A DNA stretch of 64,000 nucleotides from positions 124,001-188,000 of the forward strand of contig NZ_JDUI01000002.1 of assembly GCF_000771405.1 (NCBI RefSeq), in the 5' to 3' direction. Each line of letters starts with the position of its first letter. Positions within the stretch are counted from its first letter, which is position 1. The notes under the pieces are model-generated. The model did not search any database. It had not been told where the DNA came from and was given only the letters and a program-made list of their open reading frames with translations. Source of the stretch: Bifidobacterium pullorum DSM 20433. GTDB taxonomy: Bacteria > Actinomycetota > Actinomycetes > Actinomycetales > Bifidobacteriaceae. Shown here in pieces: positions 1-9,451 of this stretch. Position numbers and translations under genes: made by a program.

Positions 1-99
1 ACCCTCAGCATCGAAGCGCTGTTGGCCGAGCTGACGCGACTGGAGCTGGAGGGCGTCATCGTGCGCACGCGCGACGGCTACGCCGTTCCAGCGTCATAA
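1..99 (+). CDS. dprA: DprA (DNA processing protein A), C-terminal fragment
   Basis: Frame 1 is open from the window edge to a TAA stop at 97-99 and encodes the last 32 residues of a protein beginning before the window. The text has the pattern of the winged-helix tail of DprA/Smf: SIEALLAELTRLELEGVIV, then a short basic hairpin and GYAV. DprA loads RecA on incoming single-stranded DNA during transformation. Only the tail is visible, so the call rests on this short motif. The next gene, on the opposite strand, ends 6 nt away, so the two genes are convergent. Confidence 0.6.
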   Translation, partial: TLSIEALLAELTRLELEGVIVRTRDGYAVPAS

Positions 100-105
100 C
101 CGGTT

Positions 106-513
106 TCACGCACGCCACTGGCAACGGCCCAGATCCACGCGCCAGCCCGACGCACCGGCATTGGCGGCATCGTCCGGAGGCGGCACGAACACCACGCCTT
201 CGGCCTCAAGCAGCTCACGCTGGCGCTCCTCGCCGCCGAACGCGAACCCGGGCGCCAGCGAACCGTCGCGGAACACCACCCGGTGGCAGGGGATCACTCC
301 GGGCTCGGGGTTGGCGTGCAGCGCGAACCCCACGAACCGCGCGGCACGGGGGCGTCCGGCGAGCGCAGCCACCTGCCCGTAGGTCGCCACGCATCCACGC
401 GGTATGCGCCTGACGACCTCGTAGACGCCGGCGTTGAACGATTGTGTCCGCCCCGCGTCCTCGGACGCCGATGCACCGCCTTGGGTGCCATCAGGTACCA
501 ACGACTCACTCAT
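106..513 (-). CDS. MGMT-like methyltransferase domain protein
   Basis: 135 aa. It carries the DNA-binding/active-site domain of O6-alkylguanine-DNA alkyltransferases: a helix-turn-helix region around residues 28-60 ([23 protein letters not shown]) followed by PCHRVV with the acceptor cysteine near residue 76. Alkyltransferase-like proteins that lack activity have Trp in place of this Cys, so a direct-reversal repair role is plausible. The N-terminal domain of full-length Ogt/Ada proteins is missing; the first 25 residues are low-complexity. The ATG at 513 has no ribosome binding site but lies 6 nt after AATAAT, so the mRNA is probably leaderless. It diverges from the flavoprotein gene 38 nt away. 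Confidence 0.75.
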   Translation of the reverse strand: MSESLVPDGTQGGASASEDAGRTQSFNAGVYEVVRRIPRGCVATYGQVAALAGRPRAARFVGFALHANPEPGVIPCHRVVFRDGSLAPGFAFGGEERQRELLEAEGVVFVPPPDDAANAGASGWRVDLGRCQWRA

Positions 514-519
514 GGCACC

Positions 520-525
520 ATTATT
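520..525 (-). promoter_or_regulatory. Candidate -10 element of the MGMT-like gene
   Basis: On the minus strand AATAAT is followed by 6 nt and the ATG at 513. This spacing puts the transcription start at or next to the A of ATG, the arrangement of leaderless actinobacterial mRNAs. No -35 is obvious. Confidence 0.4.
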
Positions 526-551
526 ACCGCCGTTGTGCGAGAATCAAGACT

Positions 552-2399
552 ATGAGTCCGAAGCATGTCGAAGCAATGTATGATGTCGTGATCGTCGGCG
601 CCGGCGCGGCTGGCCTGTCGGCGGCGCTGGGCCTGGCGCACTCCCCCGAATTCGCCGAACGCCGTGCCATGGGCGAGGATCCCGCCGTGCTGGTGATCTC
701 CAAGCTCCAGCCGCTGCGTTCGCACACCGGTTCGGCGGAGGGCGGCATCGCCGCGAGCCTGGGCAATGTGGAGCACGACGATTGGCATTGGCACTACTAT
801 GACACAGTCAAGGGCGGCGATTGGCTGGTCGATCAGGATGCGGCCAGGCTGCTCGCGCAGGAGGCCCCAGCCACGGTCATCAACCTGGAACGTATGGGTG
901 TGGCGTTCTCCCGCACCGAGGACGGGCATATCGCCCAGCGGCGCTTCGGCGGGCACACCGCCGATTTCGGCCAGCAGCCGGTCAAGCGCGCCGCCTATGC
1001 GGCCGACCGCATCGGCCATCAGATCCTGCATTCGCTCTGGCAGCAGTGTGTGGCCGCCGGCATCGAGTTCGCCGAGGAATGGTATGTGACCGACCTGGTG
1101 GTGGACGAGGCGTGCGCCAAGGTGGAGGGCGTGGTGGCCTTCGACACGCACACCGGCACCGTGCACGCCGTGCACGCCCGCAATGTCATGCTGGCCACCG
1201 GCGGTGCCGGCCGGCTGTTCCACACCACGTCGAACTCGTGGGATCTGACCGGCGACGGCATGGCGTTGTCGTTGGATGCCGGATTGCAGCTCGAGGACAC
1301 CGAATTCGTGCAGTTCCACCCGACCGGTCTGGCGCACACCGGCATCCTGCTGTCCGAGGCGGCGCGAGCCGAGGGCGGCGTGCTGCGCAACGCCGAAGGC
1401 GAGGCGTTCATGGAACGCTACGCCCCGGGACATGCCGATCTGGCCGCCCGCGACGTGGTCAGCCGTGCGATCCGTTCGGAAACCGACGCCGGACGCGGCG
1501 TGCCCGACCCGAGGGATCCCCTCGGGCGCAAGGATTGCGTCTGGCTGGATATGCGCGGCATCGACGCCGGGCATATGCACCAGGTGCTGCCGCAGGTCGT
1601 CGAGACAATCCACAAGTACATGAACCTGGATCCGACCACCGACCTGGTCCCCGTCAAGCCGACCGCGCACTACACGATGGGCGGCATCCCCGTGACCACG
1701 GATGGCGAGGTCTATCGTTGGGCCGATGACCGGCGCGCGGTGATCGACGGCCTGTTCGCCGCCGGCGAATGCTCCTGCGTCTCCGTGCACGGCGCGAACC
1801 GTCTGGGCGGCAACTCGCTGCTCGACGCCTGCCTGTTCGGCACCCGCGCCGGACACGCGCTGGCCGCCCGTCTGGCCGATGCCGCCCCGGCGGACACCAC
1901 CGGCGACGATCGCGTCGACGCCGCTGCGGAACGCCGCCGGACGGAGGTGGCCGATCTGCTCGCGGCGGCCAAGGACGCCGACCCGCAGTCGGACACGCAG
2001 CCCGACGACAACCCCTACCTGCTGATGGCCGACCTCGGTTCGCTGATGGAGACGGCTCTGGCAGTCCATTGCGATGCCGACTCCATCGCCGCCGCGGTCG
2101 CGGCCATCGAGGCAGACATCGCCCCGCGCGCCGCCGCGCTGCACCCCCACAACGAGACCGCGGCCTTCAACCAGGAACTGACCGCCATCTGGGAGGTCCG
2201 TCATCTGATCGCGTTGGCCTCGGCCATGCTGCGCACGAGCGAGGCCCGGCACGAGTCGCGCGGATCGCTGTGCCGCTCCGACTTCCCGGAACGCGACGAC
2301 GAGCGTTTCCTCGCCCATTCGATGACCGACGCGGCCGGGCGCATCTCCTGGCAGCCGGTGCGCATCGAGGACATGCCGCCGCAGGCCCGCTCCTACTAA
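552..2399 (+). CDS. sdhA: Succinate dehydrogenase/fumarate reductase flavoprotein subunit
   Basis: 615 aa from the ATG at 552; an alternative ATG at 576 ([10 protein letters not shown]) would remove eight residues. An FAD-binding Rossmann motif [11 protein letters not shown] is near residues 15-25. [10 protein letters not shown] near residues 56-65 keeps the histidine that binds FAD covalently in SdhA/FrdA, which argues against L-aspartate oxidase. HPTGLAHTG, the catalytic-arginine helix ARDVVSRAI and HYTMGGI are all present. The iron-sulfur partner follows 58 nt downstream. No membrane cytochrome b subunit is encoded in the window, so the electron partner is unclear. In a fermentative organism a fumarate reductase direction is likely, but this is inference. 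Confidence 0.85.
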   Translation: MSPKHVEAMYDVVIVGAGAAGLSAALGLAHSPEFAERRAMGEDPAVLVISKLQPLRSHTGSAEGGIAASLGNVEHDDWHWHYYDTVKGGDWLVDQDAARLLAQEAPATVINLERMGVAFSRTEDGHIAQRRFGGHTADFGQQPVKRAAYAADRIGHQILHSLWQQCVAAGIEFAEEWYVTDLVVDEACAKVEGVVAFDTHTGTVHAVHARNVMLATGGAGRLFHTTSNSWDLTGDGMALSLDAGLQLEDTEFVQFHPTGLAHTGILLSEAARAEGGVLRNAEGEAFMERYAPGHADLAARDVVSRAIRSETDAGRGVPDPRDPLGRKDCVWLDMRGIDAGHMHQVLPQVVETIHKYMNLDPTTDLVPVKPTAHYTMGGIPVTTDGEVYRWADDRRAVIDGLFAAGECSCVSVHGANRLGGNSLLDACLFGTRAGHALAARLADAAPADTTGDDRVDAAAERRRTEVADLLAAAKDADPQSDTQPDDNPYLLMADLGSLMETALAVHCDADSIAAAVAAIEADIAPRAAALHPHNETAAFNQELTAIWEVRHLIALASAMLRTSEARHESRGSLCRSDFPERDDERFLAHSMTDAAGRISWQPVRIEDMPPQARSY

Positions 2400-2457
2400 A
2401 TCGGCGGGTACGGGATATGGCAGACTATATGACGGTTTTGACTGGAAAGGCGGAGCG

Positions 2458-3387
2458 ATGAGCGGCGGAACCAACAACGAGACGACCACGGTGACGTTAC
2501 GTGTGCACCGGTTCACCCCCCGTGCCGAACGGGAGCGTGACCGCGCACGCGCGAGCAGCCCGTTCGCCAGGAAGTCCTCGCCGTTCGGCGGTGATTCGGC
2601 CCGCCGCCGTCCGCGCGGCAAGCAGTGGGTGCAGGACTATACGATCGCGGCGCGTCCCGAGGATACGGTGCTGGACTGCCTGCTGACCATCAAACGTACG
2701 GTCGATCCGACGCTGGCGTTCCGCTATTCCTGCGGCCATGGCCTGTGCGGCTCGGACGCGGTGGCGATCAACGGCACCCCCACCCTGCTGTGTACCGCCA
2801 CGGTCGCCGATTGGGCGAAGCCGGATGCCCCGGCCACCGACGAGGAGGGGTTCAGGCATACCGGCGAAGCCGATGACGCCGACGCGCCCGCCGGAGGACA
2901 ACCGGACGGATGCCTCGGTGTCATCGAACTGGCGGCGTTGCCCGGGTTCCCCGTGCAGCGCGATCTGATCGCGGACATCGATCCGATGCTCGAACAGATC
3001 AAGAAGCTCAAGCCGTATCTGCAGGCCGACGGCGTGCTGGCCACCACCGACGACGGCAAGGTGGACGTCTTCGAATACCTGCAGCGCCCCGAGCAGCTGG
3101 CCAGGTACGAGCTGCTCAGCAACTGCATCGCCTGCGGCGTGTGCGAGGGCAGCTGCCCCGTGTTCGCCGGCGGCGAGGCGTTCATCGGACCGGCCGCCCT
3201 GATCGCGGCGTCGCGGTTCATCAACGATTCGCGTGACACCGCCGCCGCGGAACGCCTGGACGCCATCGACACGGCGGACGGCATCGCGGCCTGCCAGTCG
3301 GTGCGCGCCTGCACCCGCGAATGTCCCCGCGGCATCGACGTCGGCGAGGAGATCTGGCAGCTGATCGCACAGGTCAAGGAACGCTGA
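2458..3387 (+). CDS. sdhB: Succinate dehydrogenase/fumarate reductase iron-sulfur subunit
   Basis: 309 aa, with GGCGGAG 2-8 nt before the ATG. The order of clusters is that of SdhB/FrdB: a 2Fe-2S ferredoxin domain (SCGHGLCGSD then LLC, with Asp replacing one Cys as in several SdhBs), a 4Fe-4S motif CIACGVCEGSCP, and a third motif CQSVRACTRECP whose C-x5-C-x3-CP spacing fits the 3Fe-4S cluster. Two features are unusual. An Arg/Ser-rich insert at about residues 21-55 splits the first two strands of the ferredoxin fold, and a second acidic insert precedes the IELAALPGFPV strand. The protein is therefore about 60 residues longer than usual. It is predicted soluble and probably forms a dimer with the upstream flavoprotein. 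Confidence 0.85.
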   Translation: MSGGTNNETTTVTLRVHRFTPRAERERDRARASSPFARKSSPFGGDSARRRPRGKQWVQDYTIAARPEDTVLDCLLTIKRTVDPTLAFRYSCGHGLCGSDAVAINGTPTLLCTATVADWAKPDAPATDEEGFRHTGEADDADAPAGGQPDGCLGVIELAALPGFPVQRDLIADIDPMLEQIKKLKPYLQADGVLATTDDGKVDVFEYLQRPEQLARYELLSNCIACGVCEGSCPVFAGGEAFIGPAALIAASRFINDSRDTAAAERLDAIDTADGIAACQSVRACTRECPRGIDVGEEIWQLIAQVKER

Positions 3388-3417
3388 TTCACCCTGTTGA
3401 CATTCAGAGGCGGAACC

Positions 3418-4089
3418 ATGAACAAAACGTCATACACGAATCTGGCCAAGATCTGGGAGTACGTCGAGGACCGGGCCTTCTCCCGCCAATCCCCTGACCT
3501 TAACGAGGTGCGTTCGGCCGTCGAACGCGAGGGGATGCCGCAAGGCTCGGCGGCGCAGGCCGAACTGCTCTCCCTGCTGGTGCATCTGACCGGCGCCTCC
3601 TCCATCATCGCCATCGGCACCGCGTCGGTGGTCGAAACACTCCAGCTGATCGCCGGTCTGGAGGGACGCGGCCAGCTGACCGCCGTGGATTCCTCCACGC
3701 AGGGCATCGCCCTGATCCGGAAGCTGTTCGCCGGGCTGTCGGACCGCACCCAGACCACGCTGCGGGCGGTCAACGCCCCCGTCGGCACGTATCTGCCCCG
3801 ACTCAACGCCGGCGACTACGACCTGATCGTGGTGTCCGGCGATGCGTCCAACTACGCGCCCGCCTTCGAGCACGCCTCGCGTGTGCTCGGCGGGCACGGC
3901 GTCATCGTGTTCACCGACGTCATGGCGTTGGAGGACCCCCATGCCAACGGCGGCGTGGTCAACCCCGCCGACCGCGGCGACAAGGCCGTGGCCATGCGTG
4001 GGCTGTTGGACACCGTGCAGTCGGACGAACGCTTCGACGCCACGCTCACCCCGTCCGGCACCGGCCTGCTCATCGCGGTCAAGCGTTGA
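3418..4089 (+). CDS. SAM-dependent O-methyltransferase family protein
   Basis: 223 aa from the ATG at 3418, which has GAGGCGG 4 nt upstream; a longer start at 3397 lacks one. The fold is that of the class I O-methyltransferases (catechol OMT-like, pfam01596 type): an amphipathic N-terminal helix, a SAM-binding strand IIAIGTASVVETLQLI replacing the usual GxGxG, TAVDSS as the acidic ribose-binding position, and DYDLIVVSGDA as the metal/SAM strand. The glycine-rich loop is poorer than usual, so substrate and activity cannot be stated. It is 30 nt downstream of the iron-sulfur subunit on the same strand and may be co-transcribed. Confidence 0.7.
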   Translation: MNKTSYTNLAKIWEYVEDRAFSRQSPDLNEVRSAVEREGMPQGSAAQAELLSLLVHLTGASSIIAIGTASVVETLQLIAGLEGRGQLTAVDSSTQGIALIRKLFAGLSDRTQTTLRAVNAPVGTYLPRLNAGDYDLIVVSGDASNYAPAFEHASRVLGGHGVIVFTDVMALEDPHANGGVVNPADRGDKAVAMRGLLDTVQSDERFDATLTPSGTGLLIAVKR

Positions 4090-4122
4090 GCCGACTCCGC
4101 CCGGACGCCGGGCGGCCGCAGG

Positions 4123-4938
4123 TTAGCGGATCGTGCTCGTGGCCACGGCGACGGCCTGTTCCGGATCGTCGGTCAGCGTCACCAGATCGGGGTCCAACGG
4201 TGAGATCATGCCCCGCGTCTCCAACGTGCCGGTGATCCAATCGAACAGGCCCTGCCAGTACGCCGTGTCGAACAACACGATGGGCGTGGGCTCCACCTTG
4301 TGCGTCTGCACGAGCGTGAGCAGTTCGAACATCTCGTCCAGCGTGCCGAATCCCCCCGGACAGATGATCACGCCGGACGAATACTTGACGAACATGGTCT
4401 TGCGGACGAAGAAGTACCTAAAGCTCATGCCCAGGTTCACCCAGGCGTTGATGCCCTGCTCGTGAGGCAGTTCGATGCCCAATCCCACGGATTTGCCGCC
4501 GGCCGCGGCCGCGCCCCGGTTGGCGGCCTCCATGATGCCCGGTCCCCCGCCGGTGATGACGGCGATGCCCCGATCGGCGATCAGCGAGCCCATGCGCTGC
4601 GCCGCACGGTAGGCCGGATCGTGCTGCTGGGTCCGTGCCGAGCCGAACACGGAGACGGCGGCCCCCAGTTCGGCGAGCGCGCCGAACCCGTCGACGAACT
4701 CGGCCTGGATGCGCAGCACGCGCCACGGGTCCATGTGCAGCCAGTCGGTCGACTGTTCGGCTTTCAGCAGGTTGGCGGTGGTACTGTCCCGGGGGATCAT
4801 CGGCCCGCGCAGGATGACCGGGCCACGGTGGTAGGTTTCGGCGAACGGCGGCGTGTCGATATCACCGGCGGCGGGATCCACCTGCCGGCGGCTGATCAGG
4901 TCCTCGGGGCCCATGGGTTGGTCGGTGCAATCAGTCAT
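4123..4938 (-). CDS. TIGR00730/LOG family Rossmann protein
   Basis: 271 aa. The two family signatures are clear: GGGPGIMEAANRGA and PGGFGTLDE. Proteins of this family (formerly lysine decarboxylase-like) are mostly nucleotide 5'-monophosphate phosphoribohydrolases of the LOG type. The N-terminal 75 residues (RGPVILRGPMIPRD and onward) match the longer actinobacterial branch. The start is ATG at 4938 or the adjacent 4941, both just after GAGGAG. The start lies inside the 3' end of nhaA (8-nt overlap), so translation is probably coupled, although no functional link to Na+/H+ exchange is known. Confidence 0.8.
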   Translation of the reverse strand: MTDCTDQPMGPEDLISRRQVDPAAGDIDTPPFAETYHRGPVILRGPMIPRDSTTANLLKAEQSTDWLHMDPWRVLRIQAEFVDGFGALAELGAAVSVFGSARTQQHDPAYRAAQRMGSLIADRGIAVITGGGPGIMEAANRGAAAAGGKSVGLGIELPHEQGINAWVNLGMSFRYFFVRKTMFVKYSSGVIICPGGFGTLDEMFELLTLVQTHKVEPTPIVLFDTAYWQGLFDWITGTLETRGMISPLDPDLVTLTDDPEQAVAVATSTIR

Positions 4939-6292
4939 CATCCATCTCCTCGTCGATATGGTCATGCCAGACGAATTCGGATCCGTCCGGTTCGGCATCG
5001 ATTCCCGCCGCGGCGACGCCCGATCCGGCAGGCGGCGCGATCCGTTCACGCTCGTACCGCTTGGATTGCCGGCTGAGCAGAATGCCGGAGACGGCCGCGG
5101 CCACCAGCGACGCCACAAGGACGCCGAACCGGCTCTCCGCCGACAGTTCGGCATCCGTATAGGCCAGCGAGGCGATGAGCAGCGACACGGTGAATCCGAT
5201 GCCGCAGGCGCAGGCCGCCGGGAACATGTCGCGCACGCGCAGCCCCTTGGGCATGTCCAGGCCGCCTGGATGGGTGGACAGCCATGCGGTGGCCATGATG
5301 CCCATCGGCTTGCCCACCACCAGCGCCACCACGATGCCGATCACCACCGGAGAGGTCAGCAGCGTGGGGCTGAGCGTCTCGAAGTGCACGCCGGTGGCGA
5401 ACAGCGCGAAGATCGGCAGCGCCAGCAGCGACGAGAACGGTTGGAGTTTGGCGCAGTACCGTTCGGCGCGGGGCGAGGCCTCGCCGTGGATCGGACGCGC
5501 CGGAGTCAGCAGGCCGACCAGCACGCCGGCGAGCGTGGGGTGGATGCCCGCCTCGAACATCATGACCCACACCAGGATGCCGACCATGGCCACCACCAGC
5601 CACGGCACGCGCCTGCGCCGCACCAGATACCACCAGATCAGCGCGCACACGCCGATGCCGACGAACCAGTACCAGGCGTCCAGCGAGGAGAAGAACACGG
5701 CGATCAGGATGATGGCCAGCAGATCGTCCACGGTGGCCAGCGTCATCAGGAAGGCGCGGATCGAGCCCGGCAACGCCTTGGCGAACAGGGCGAGCACCGC
5801 CAGCGAGAAGGCGATGTCGGTGGCGGTCGGAATCGCCCAGCCCTGGGCGAGTTCGTCGAATCCGAACACGGTTCCGGAGGCCACCGTGGCCTGCCCCACG
5901 GCGGGCGGTCCGAATTGGGCGTATAGCTCCACCACGGTCAAAAACAGGATGGGCGGCATCACCATGCCGCCAACGGCGCACAGCATCGGCACGGCGGCGG
6001 CCTTCGGATTGGCCAATGAGCCGGTGGTCAGCTCCTGCTTCAGGTCCAGCCCCACGGTCAGGAAGAAGATGGTCAGCAGGCCATCCTGGGCCCAATGGCC
6101 CAGCGGCAGGTCGATATCGGTGCCGGGGATGCCCAGATGGGTTTCCGCCACGGTCTCGAACAGATGCGCCGTGGCCGGCAGATTCGCCAGGACCAGGCCG
6201 AGTACGGCGCACCCGAGCATGATCAGTCCGCTGATACGGTCCGACGCCGCGATTCTGCGAATCGCCGCCCATGCCTTCCGACGTGCCGCCAT
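4931..6292 (-). CDS. nhaA: Na+/H+ antiporter NhaA
   Basis: 453 aa from the ATG at 6292 (MAARRKAW), chosen because GGAG lies 6 nt upstream; a start at 6322 adds 10 residues but has no ribosome binding site. It contains about 11 hydrophobic segments. Ion-binding residues of the family are present: TATDIAFSLAVL (equivalent of Asp133) and ATVDDLLAIIL (the Asp163-Asp164 pair). It exchanges Na+ or Li+ for protons and regulates cytoplasmic pH. The C-terminal 40 residues are hydrophilic and acidic (ending HIDEEMDDD), beyond the usual length. The LOG-family gene begins within its last codons. Confidence 0.93.
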   Translation of the reverse strand: MAARRKAWAAIRRIAASDRISGLIMLGCAVLGLVLANLPATAHLFETVAETHLGIPGTDIDLPLGHWAQDGLLTIFFLTVGLDLKQELTTGSLANPKAAAVPMLCAVGGMVMPPILFLTVVELYAQFGPPAVGQATVASGTVFGFDELAQGWAIPTATDIAFSLAVLALFAKALPGSIRAFLMTLATVDDLLAIILIAVFFSSLDAWYWFVGIGVCALIWWYLVRRRRVPWLVVAMVGILVWVMMFEAGIHPTLAGVLVGLLTPARPIHGEASPRAERYCAKLQPFSSLLALPIFALFATGVHFETLSPTLLTSPVVIGIVVALVVGKPMGIMATAWLSTHPGGLDMPKGLRVRDMFPAACACGIGFTVSLLIASLAYTDAELSAESRFGVLVASLVAAAVSGILLSRQSKRYERERIAPPAGSGVAAAGIDAEPDGSEFVWHDHIDEEMDDD

Positions 6293-6463
6293 GCCACGCT
6301 CCGTTCCATCCGTGCGAATCATATGCCGGTATCATTCTACCGACGTCGCCGGTGTTCGCCCGGGAAAAACGGATAGACCGCCCCTCGGCGTCGGGAGACG
6401 GCCCGCGCATACGTGCTCCGGGTGCGCGGCCGGACCGCGGCGGCCATAGATGGCCGCCACCGC

Positions 6464-7639
6464 TCAGCGGGAGGCCAGCGCGTCGTTCATCCGGTCGAGC
6501 GCCCGTTCCAGCAGATGCTTCGGGCAGGCCAGGTTCACGCGTTCGAATCCGGCTCCGGCGGTGCCGAATATCCGTCCCTCGTCCAGATAGACGCGTCCCT
6601 TGTCGCGCATGAACGCGCACAGCGCGTCGGCATCGGCGAAGCCCAGGCTGCGGCAGTCGAGCCACCCCAGATAGGTGCCTTCCGGTTCGATCAGCGTGGT
6701 GCCGGTGACATGGGCGAAGTCGCGCAGCAGCGCCAGATTGCCCTGCAGCACGCCGATCAGCTCGTCCAGCCACGGCTCGGCCTGGTTGTATGCCGCCTGG
6801 CATGCGACCAGGCCGAAATGGCTCACGGTCAGGCCTGCGATGTTCTCGGCGGCCACGTCGAAGGCCCGCTTGAGTTCCGGGTTCGGGATGATGACGTTCG
6901 AGCACAGCAGTCCGGCCAGGTTGAAGGTCTTGGTGGGTGCGGTGAACTCCATGCAGTGCATGGCGTAACGCTCCCCCAGATTCGAGAACATCGTGACCTT
7001 GTGCCCGGGATACTCGAAGTCGGCGTGGATCTCATCGGACAGGATCGTCACGCCGTGCGCGATGCAGATATCCGCCAGACGGCGCAGTTCGTCGGCGCTC
7101 CAGACGCGGCCGACCGGGTTGTGCGGGTTGCACAGCATGATGGCGGTGCAGCGCGGGTCGGCGGCCTTGGCCTCCAGATCCTCGTAATCCATCACGTAGC
7201 GGCCGTCCTCGAGCTTCAACGTGTTGTCGAGCAGGGTCAGGCCGTTGTTGCGCGCGGCGGCCACGAACGGCGGATAGGACGGGCTCTGCACGATCACGCT
7301 GTCTCCGGGGTGCGTCACGGCGCGCAGCGCGGTGTTGACGGCGGGCATGACGCCGTCGGAGAGCGCCACCCATTCGGGCTTGACCTCCAGCGCATGGCGG
7401 CGGCGCATCCAGCCGGTCAAAGCCTCGAAGTAGCCGTCGGTGGCGTAGTCGTACCCGAAGATGTCATGCTGGGCGGCCCGGACCAGCGCGTCCACGATCT
7501 CGGGGGCGGGCTTGAACTCCATGTCCGCCACGGACAGGGCGATCACGTCCTCGTTGCCTGGCCCCATATCGGTTTCGATCATGTGCCACTTGGACGAGGT
7601 CGTGCCCCTGCGGTCCACCAACGTCTCGAAATCGTACAT
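6464..7639 (-). CDS. MalY/PatB family PLP-dependent C-S lyase/aminotransferase
   Basis: 391 aa, fold-type I PLP enzyme. The family lysine is in APTKTFNLAG, with the upstream SDEIHADFEYPGHK strand, CNPHNPVGRVW, and the N-terminal TTSSKWHMIETDMG segment typical of PatB/MalY. Members cleave cystathionine or cysteine (beta-lyase) and some transaminate, so either role in methionine or sulfur metabolism is possible. AAGGAG lies 9 nt before the ATG. It is a monocistronic minus-strand gene, separated from the tRNA genes by a terminator. Confidence 0.85.
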   Translation of the reverse strand: MYDFETLVDRRGTTSSKWHMIETDMGPGNEDVIALSVADMEFKPAPEIVDALVRAAQHDIFGYDYATDGYFEALTGWMRRRHALEVKPEWVALSDGVMPAVNTALRAVTHPGDSVIVQSPSYPPFVAAARNNGLTLLDNTLKLEDGRYVMDYEDLEAKAADPRCTAIMLCNPHNPVGRVWSADELRRLADICIAHGVTILSDEIHADFEYPGHKVTMFSNLGERYAMHCMEFTAPTKTFNLAGLLCSNVIIPNPELKRAFDVAAENIAGLTVSHFGLVACQAAYNQAEPWLDELIGVLQGNLALLRDFAHVTGTTLIEPEGTYLGWLDCRSLGFADADALCAFMRDKGRVYLDEGRIFGTAGAGFERVNLACPKHLLERALDRMNDALASR

Positions 7640-7796
7640 GCGTCACTGCTCCTTGTCGTTCGCTCGTAGCGGAAGTCACAAACGACACCATGATAGCGCG
7701 CGCACGAATGCCGCCATGGACGCACACGTCACGTCGCGCGGATATCGTTCTTTTACGCTGAGATTCACCCCTATCCACGCATTGCGTGCCAGATAC

Positions 7797-7825
7797 GAAA
7801 AATCCCGTTCCATACCGGAACGGGA
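7797..7825 (-). terminator. Rho-independent terminator after the tRNA-Arg genes
   Basis: On the minus strand a 9-bp stem (arms 7817-7825 and 7803-7811, TCCCGTTCC/GGAACGGGA, 5-nt loop) is followed directly by TTTTT. It starts 19 nt beyond the 3' end of the first tRNA, so it ends the tRNA transcript. Confidence 0.85.
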
Positions 7826-7843
7826 CTCAAGGCGTTCAGCCGC

Positions 7844-7920
7844 TGGTGCGCGAGACAGGATTCGAACCTGCGACCTGCTGATCCGTAGTCAGCTGCTCTA
7901 ATCCGCTGGGCTACTCGCGC
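7844..7920 (-). tRNA. tRNA-Arg(ACG), copy with encoded CCA
   Basis: The minus strand folds as a tRNA: acceptor GCGCGAG paired with CTCGCGC, D arm, anticodon stem GCTGA/TCAGC with loop CTACGGA (anticodon ACG), and T arm with GGTTCGAATCC. The discriminator base is A and CCA is encoded (7844-7846). A34 would be deaminated to inosine by TadA to read CGU, CGC and CGA. Confidence 0.95.
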
Positions 7921-7946
7921 ATGCCGCCACATGCATGACGGCTGAG

Positions 7947-8020
7947 TGCGCGAGACAGGATTCGAACCTGCGACCTGCTGATCCGTAGTCAGCTGCTCTA
8001 ATCCGCTGGGCTACTCGCGC
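7947..8020 (-). tRNA. tRNA-Arg(ACG), second copy without encoded CCA
   Basis: The body is identical to the other copy, placed exactly 100 nt away and first in the direction of transcription. The three bases after the discriminator read CTC on the minus strand, so CCA is not encoded and must be added by CCA transferase. Both copies are probably processed from one transcript. Confidence 0.95.
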
Positions 8021-8087
8021 ATGTTGTCTTTGCGGCAACTCGAAATAAGTTACACCGATGTGTTCCGATATGCAAATCGGCGTGTCG

Positions 8088-9422
8088 TCACGCCGACCGT
8101 CGCCTCGGGATCTCCTGCGTGGCGGCACGCACCAGCTTCGGCTCGCTTTCGCCGCGCACCGCGGCGGCGTCGACGATGACCTGCGCCACGTCGTCCATGC
8201 TCGGCAACAGGAACATCGTGCTCTCCAACGTCCTCTCGATGATCGACCGCAGGCCGCGGGCACCGGTCCCCCGCTGCATGGCGGTCGCCGCTATGGCTTC
8301 GACCGCCTCGCGCGTGAACCGCAGTTCCACGCCATCGACGGCGAACAGCTTGCGGTACTGCTTGGTCAGCGCGTTGGCGGGTTGGGTCAGGATGGCCGCC
8401 AAATCAGCCTCGGTCAGGTCCTCCAGCACGCTCACCACCGGCAGACGGCCGATGAACTCCGGCAGCAGCCCGAATTCCGCCAGATCATCGGCATTGGCCT
8501 GTTCCAGCAGCTCGTCCGGCGTGGTCTCATGCTCGTGCCAGGAGGCGCCGAACCCGCTTTCCCGTGTGCCGAGCCGCTTGGCCACGATGTCGGACAGTCC
8601 CACGAACGCACCGCCGCAGATGAACAGGATGCCGCGCGTGTCCAGCTGGATGGTCTCCTGGTCGCGATGCTTGCGCGTGCCCTCCACCGGCACGGAGGCG
8701 ATGGTGCCCTCCAGGATCTTGAGCAATGCCTGCTGCACGCCCTCACCGGAGACATCGCGCGTGATCGAGGTGTTCTCCCCCGATTTGCGGGCGATCTTGT
8801 CGATTTCGTCGATATAGACGATGCCGTGCTGGGCCAGGTTCACGTCGCCGTCCGCGGCCTGCAGCAGCCGCTGCAGCACGGTCTCCACGTCATCGCCCAC
8901 ATACCCGGCCTCGGTCAATGTGGTCGCGTCGGTGATGACGAACGGCACGTTCATCACGCGGGCCAGCGTCTGTGCCAGATAGGTCTTGCCCACGCCGGTC
9001 GGGCCCATCAGCAGGATGTTCGACTTGGCCACCTGCACGCCGGCCAACGGGTCGGAGGCGTCACTGACGCGCACCGGCGTGCCGTCACGCCCCTTGCCCA
9101 GATCGTCGGCGGCCTCGCGCAGCTCCATGTTGACGCGCTTGTAATGGTTGTAGACGGCCACCGACAGCGTGCGCTTGGCCGCCTCCTGCCCGATGACGTA
9201 CCGGTCGAGATACGCGTTGATCTCGGTCGGCTTGGGCAGCGTCAGCGCGTTGACGTCGGCGTCGCGATGCCGTTCCTCGGAGATGATGTCGACGCACAGG
9301 GCGATGCATTCGTCGCAGATCGAGGCGCTCGGACCGGCGACCAGCTTGCGCACCTGATGCTCGGTCTTGCCGCAGAACGTGCACCTTGGCACGTCCTCGT
9401 TGTAGCTCACCACGCGTCCCAT
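8088..9422 (-). CDS. clpX: ATP-dependent Clp protease ATPase subunit ClpX
   Basis: 444 aa AAA+ unfoldase. The N-terminal zinc-binding domain has CTFCGK and ICDECIALC (four Cys near residues 15-40). Walker A is [12 protein letters not shown] and Walker [12 protein letters not shown]; the C-terminal domain ends with the family pattern [12 protein letters not shown]. The loop that docks on ClpP reads SGFGA instead of the IGF of proteobacteria. It feeds tagged proteins to the ClpP1P2 barrel encoded just upstream. GGAGGAAAC precedes the ATG. A 23-bp inverted repeat separates it from clpP2, so its expression may be partly independent. Confidence 0.97.
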   Translation of the reverse strand: MGRVVSYNEDVPRCTFCGKTEHQVRKLVAGPSASICDECIALCVDIISEERHRDADVNALTLPKPTEINAYLDRYVIGQEAAKRTLSVAVYNHYKRVNMELREAADDLGKGRDGTPVRVSDASDPLAGVQVAKSNILLMGPTGVGKTYLAQTLARVMNVPFVITDATTLTEAGYVGDDVETVLQRLLQAADGDVNLAQHGIVYIDEIDKIARKSGENTSITRDVSGEGVQQALLKILEGTIASVPVEGTRKHRDQETIQLDTRGILFICGGAFVGLSDIVAKRLGTRESGFGASWHEHETTPDELLEQANADDLAEFGLLPEFIGRLPVVSVLEDLTEADLAAILTQPANALTKQYRKLFAVDGVELRFTREAVEAIAATAMQRGTGARGLRSIIERTLESTMFLLPSMDDVAQVIVDAAAVRGESEPKLVRAATQEIPRRRSA

Positions 9423-9451
9423 ACGTTTCCTCCGTTCCGACGCATCGCCAT

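Noticed and set aside
552..2399. Flavoprotein considered as L-aspartate oxidase NadB
   Set aside because: The FAD-linking histidine and the adjacent SdhB-type iron-sulfur protein favour SDH/FRD.
510..2621. 703-residue open frame antisense to the flavoprotein gene
   Set aside because: Arises from high-GC third positions opposite a clear SdhA gene; no family motif, no ribosome binding site.
7461..7901. Open frame ending in tRNA sequence
   Set aside because: The C-terminal text RIRTCDLLIRSQLL is a known artefact of translating a tRNA gene.
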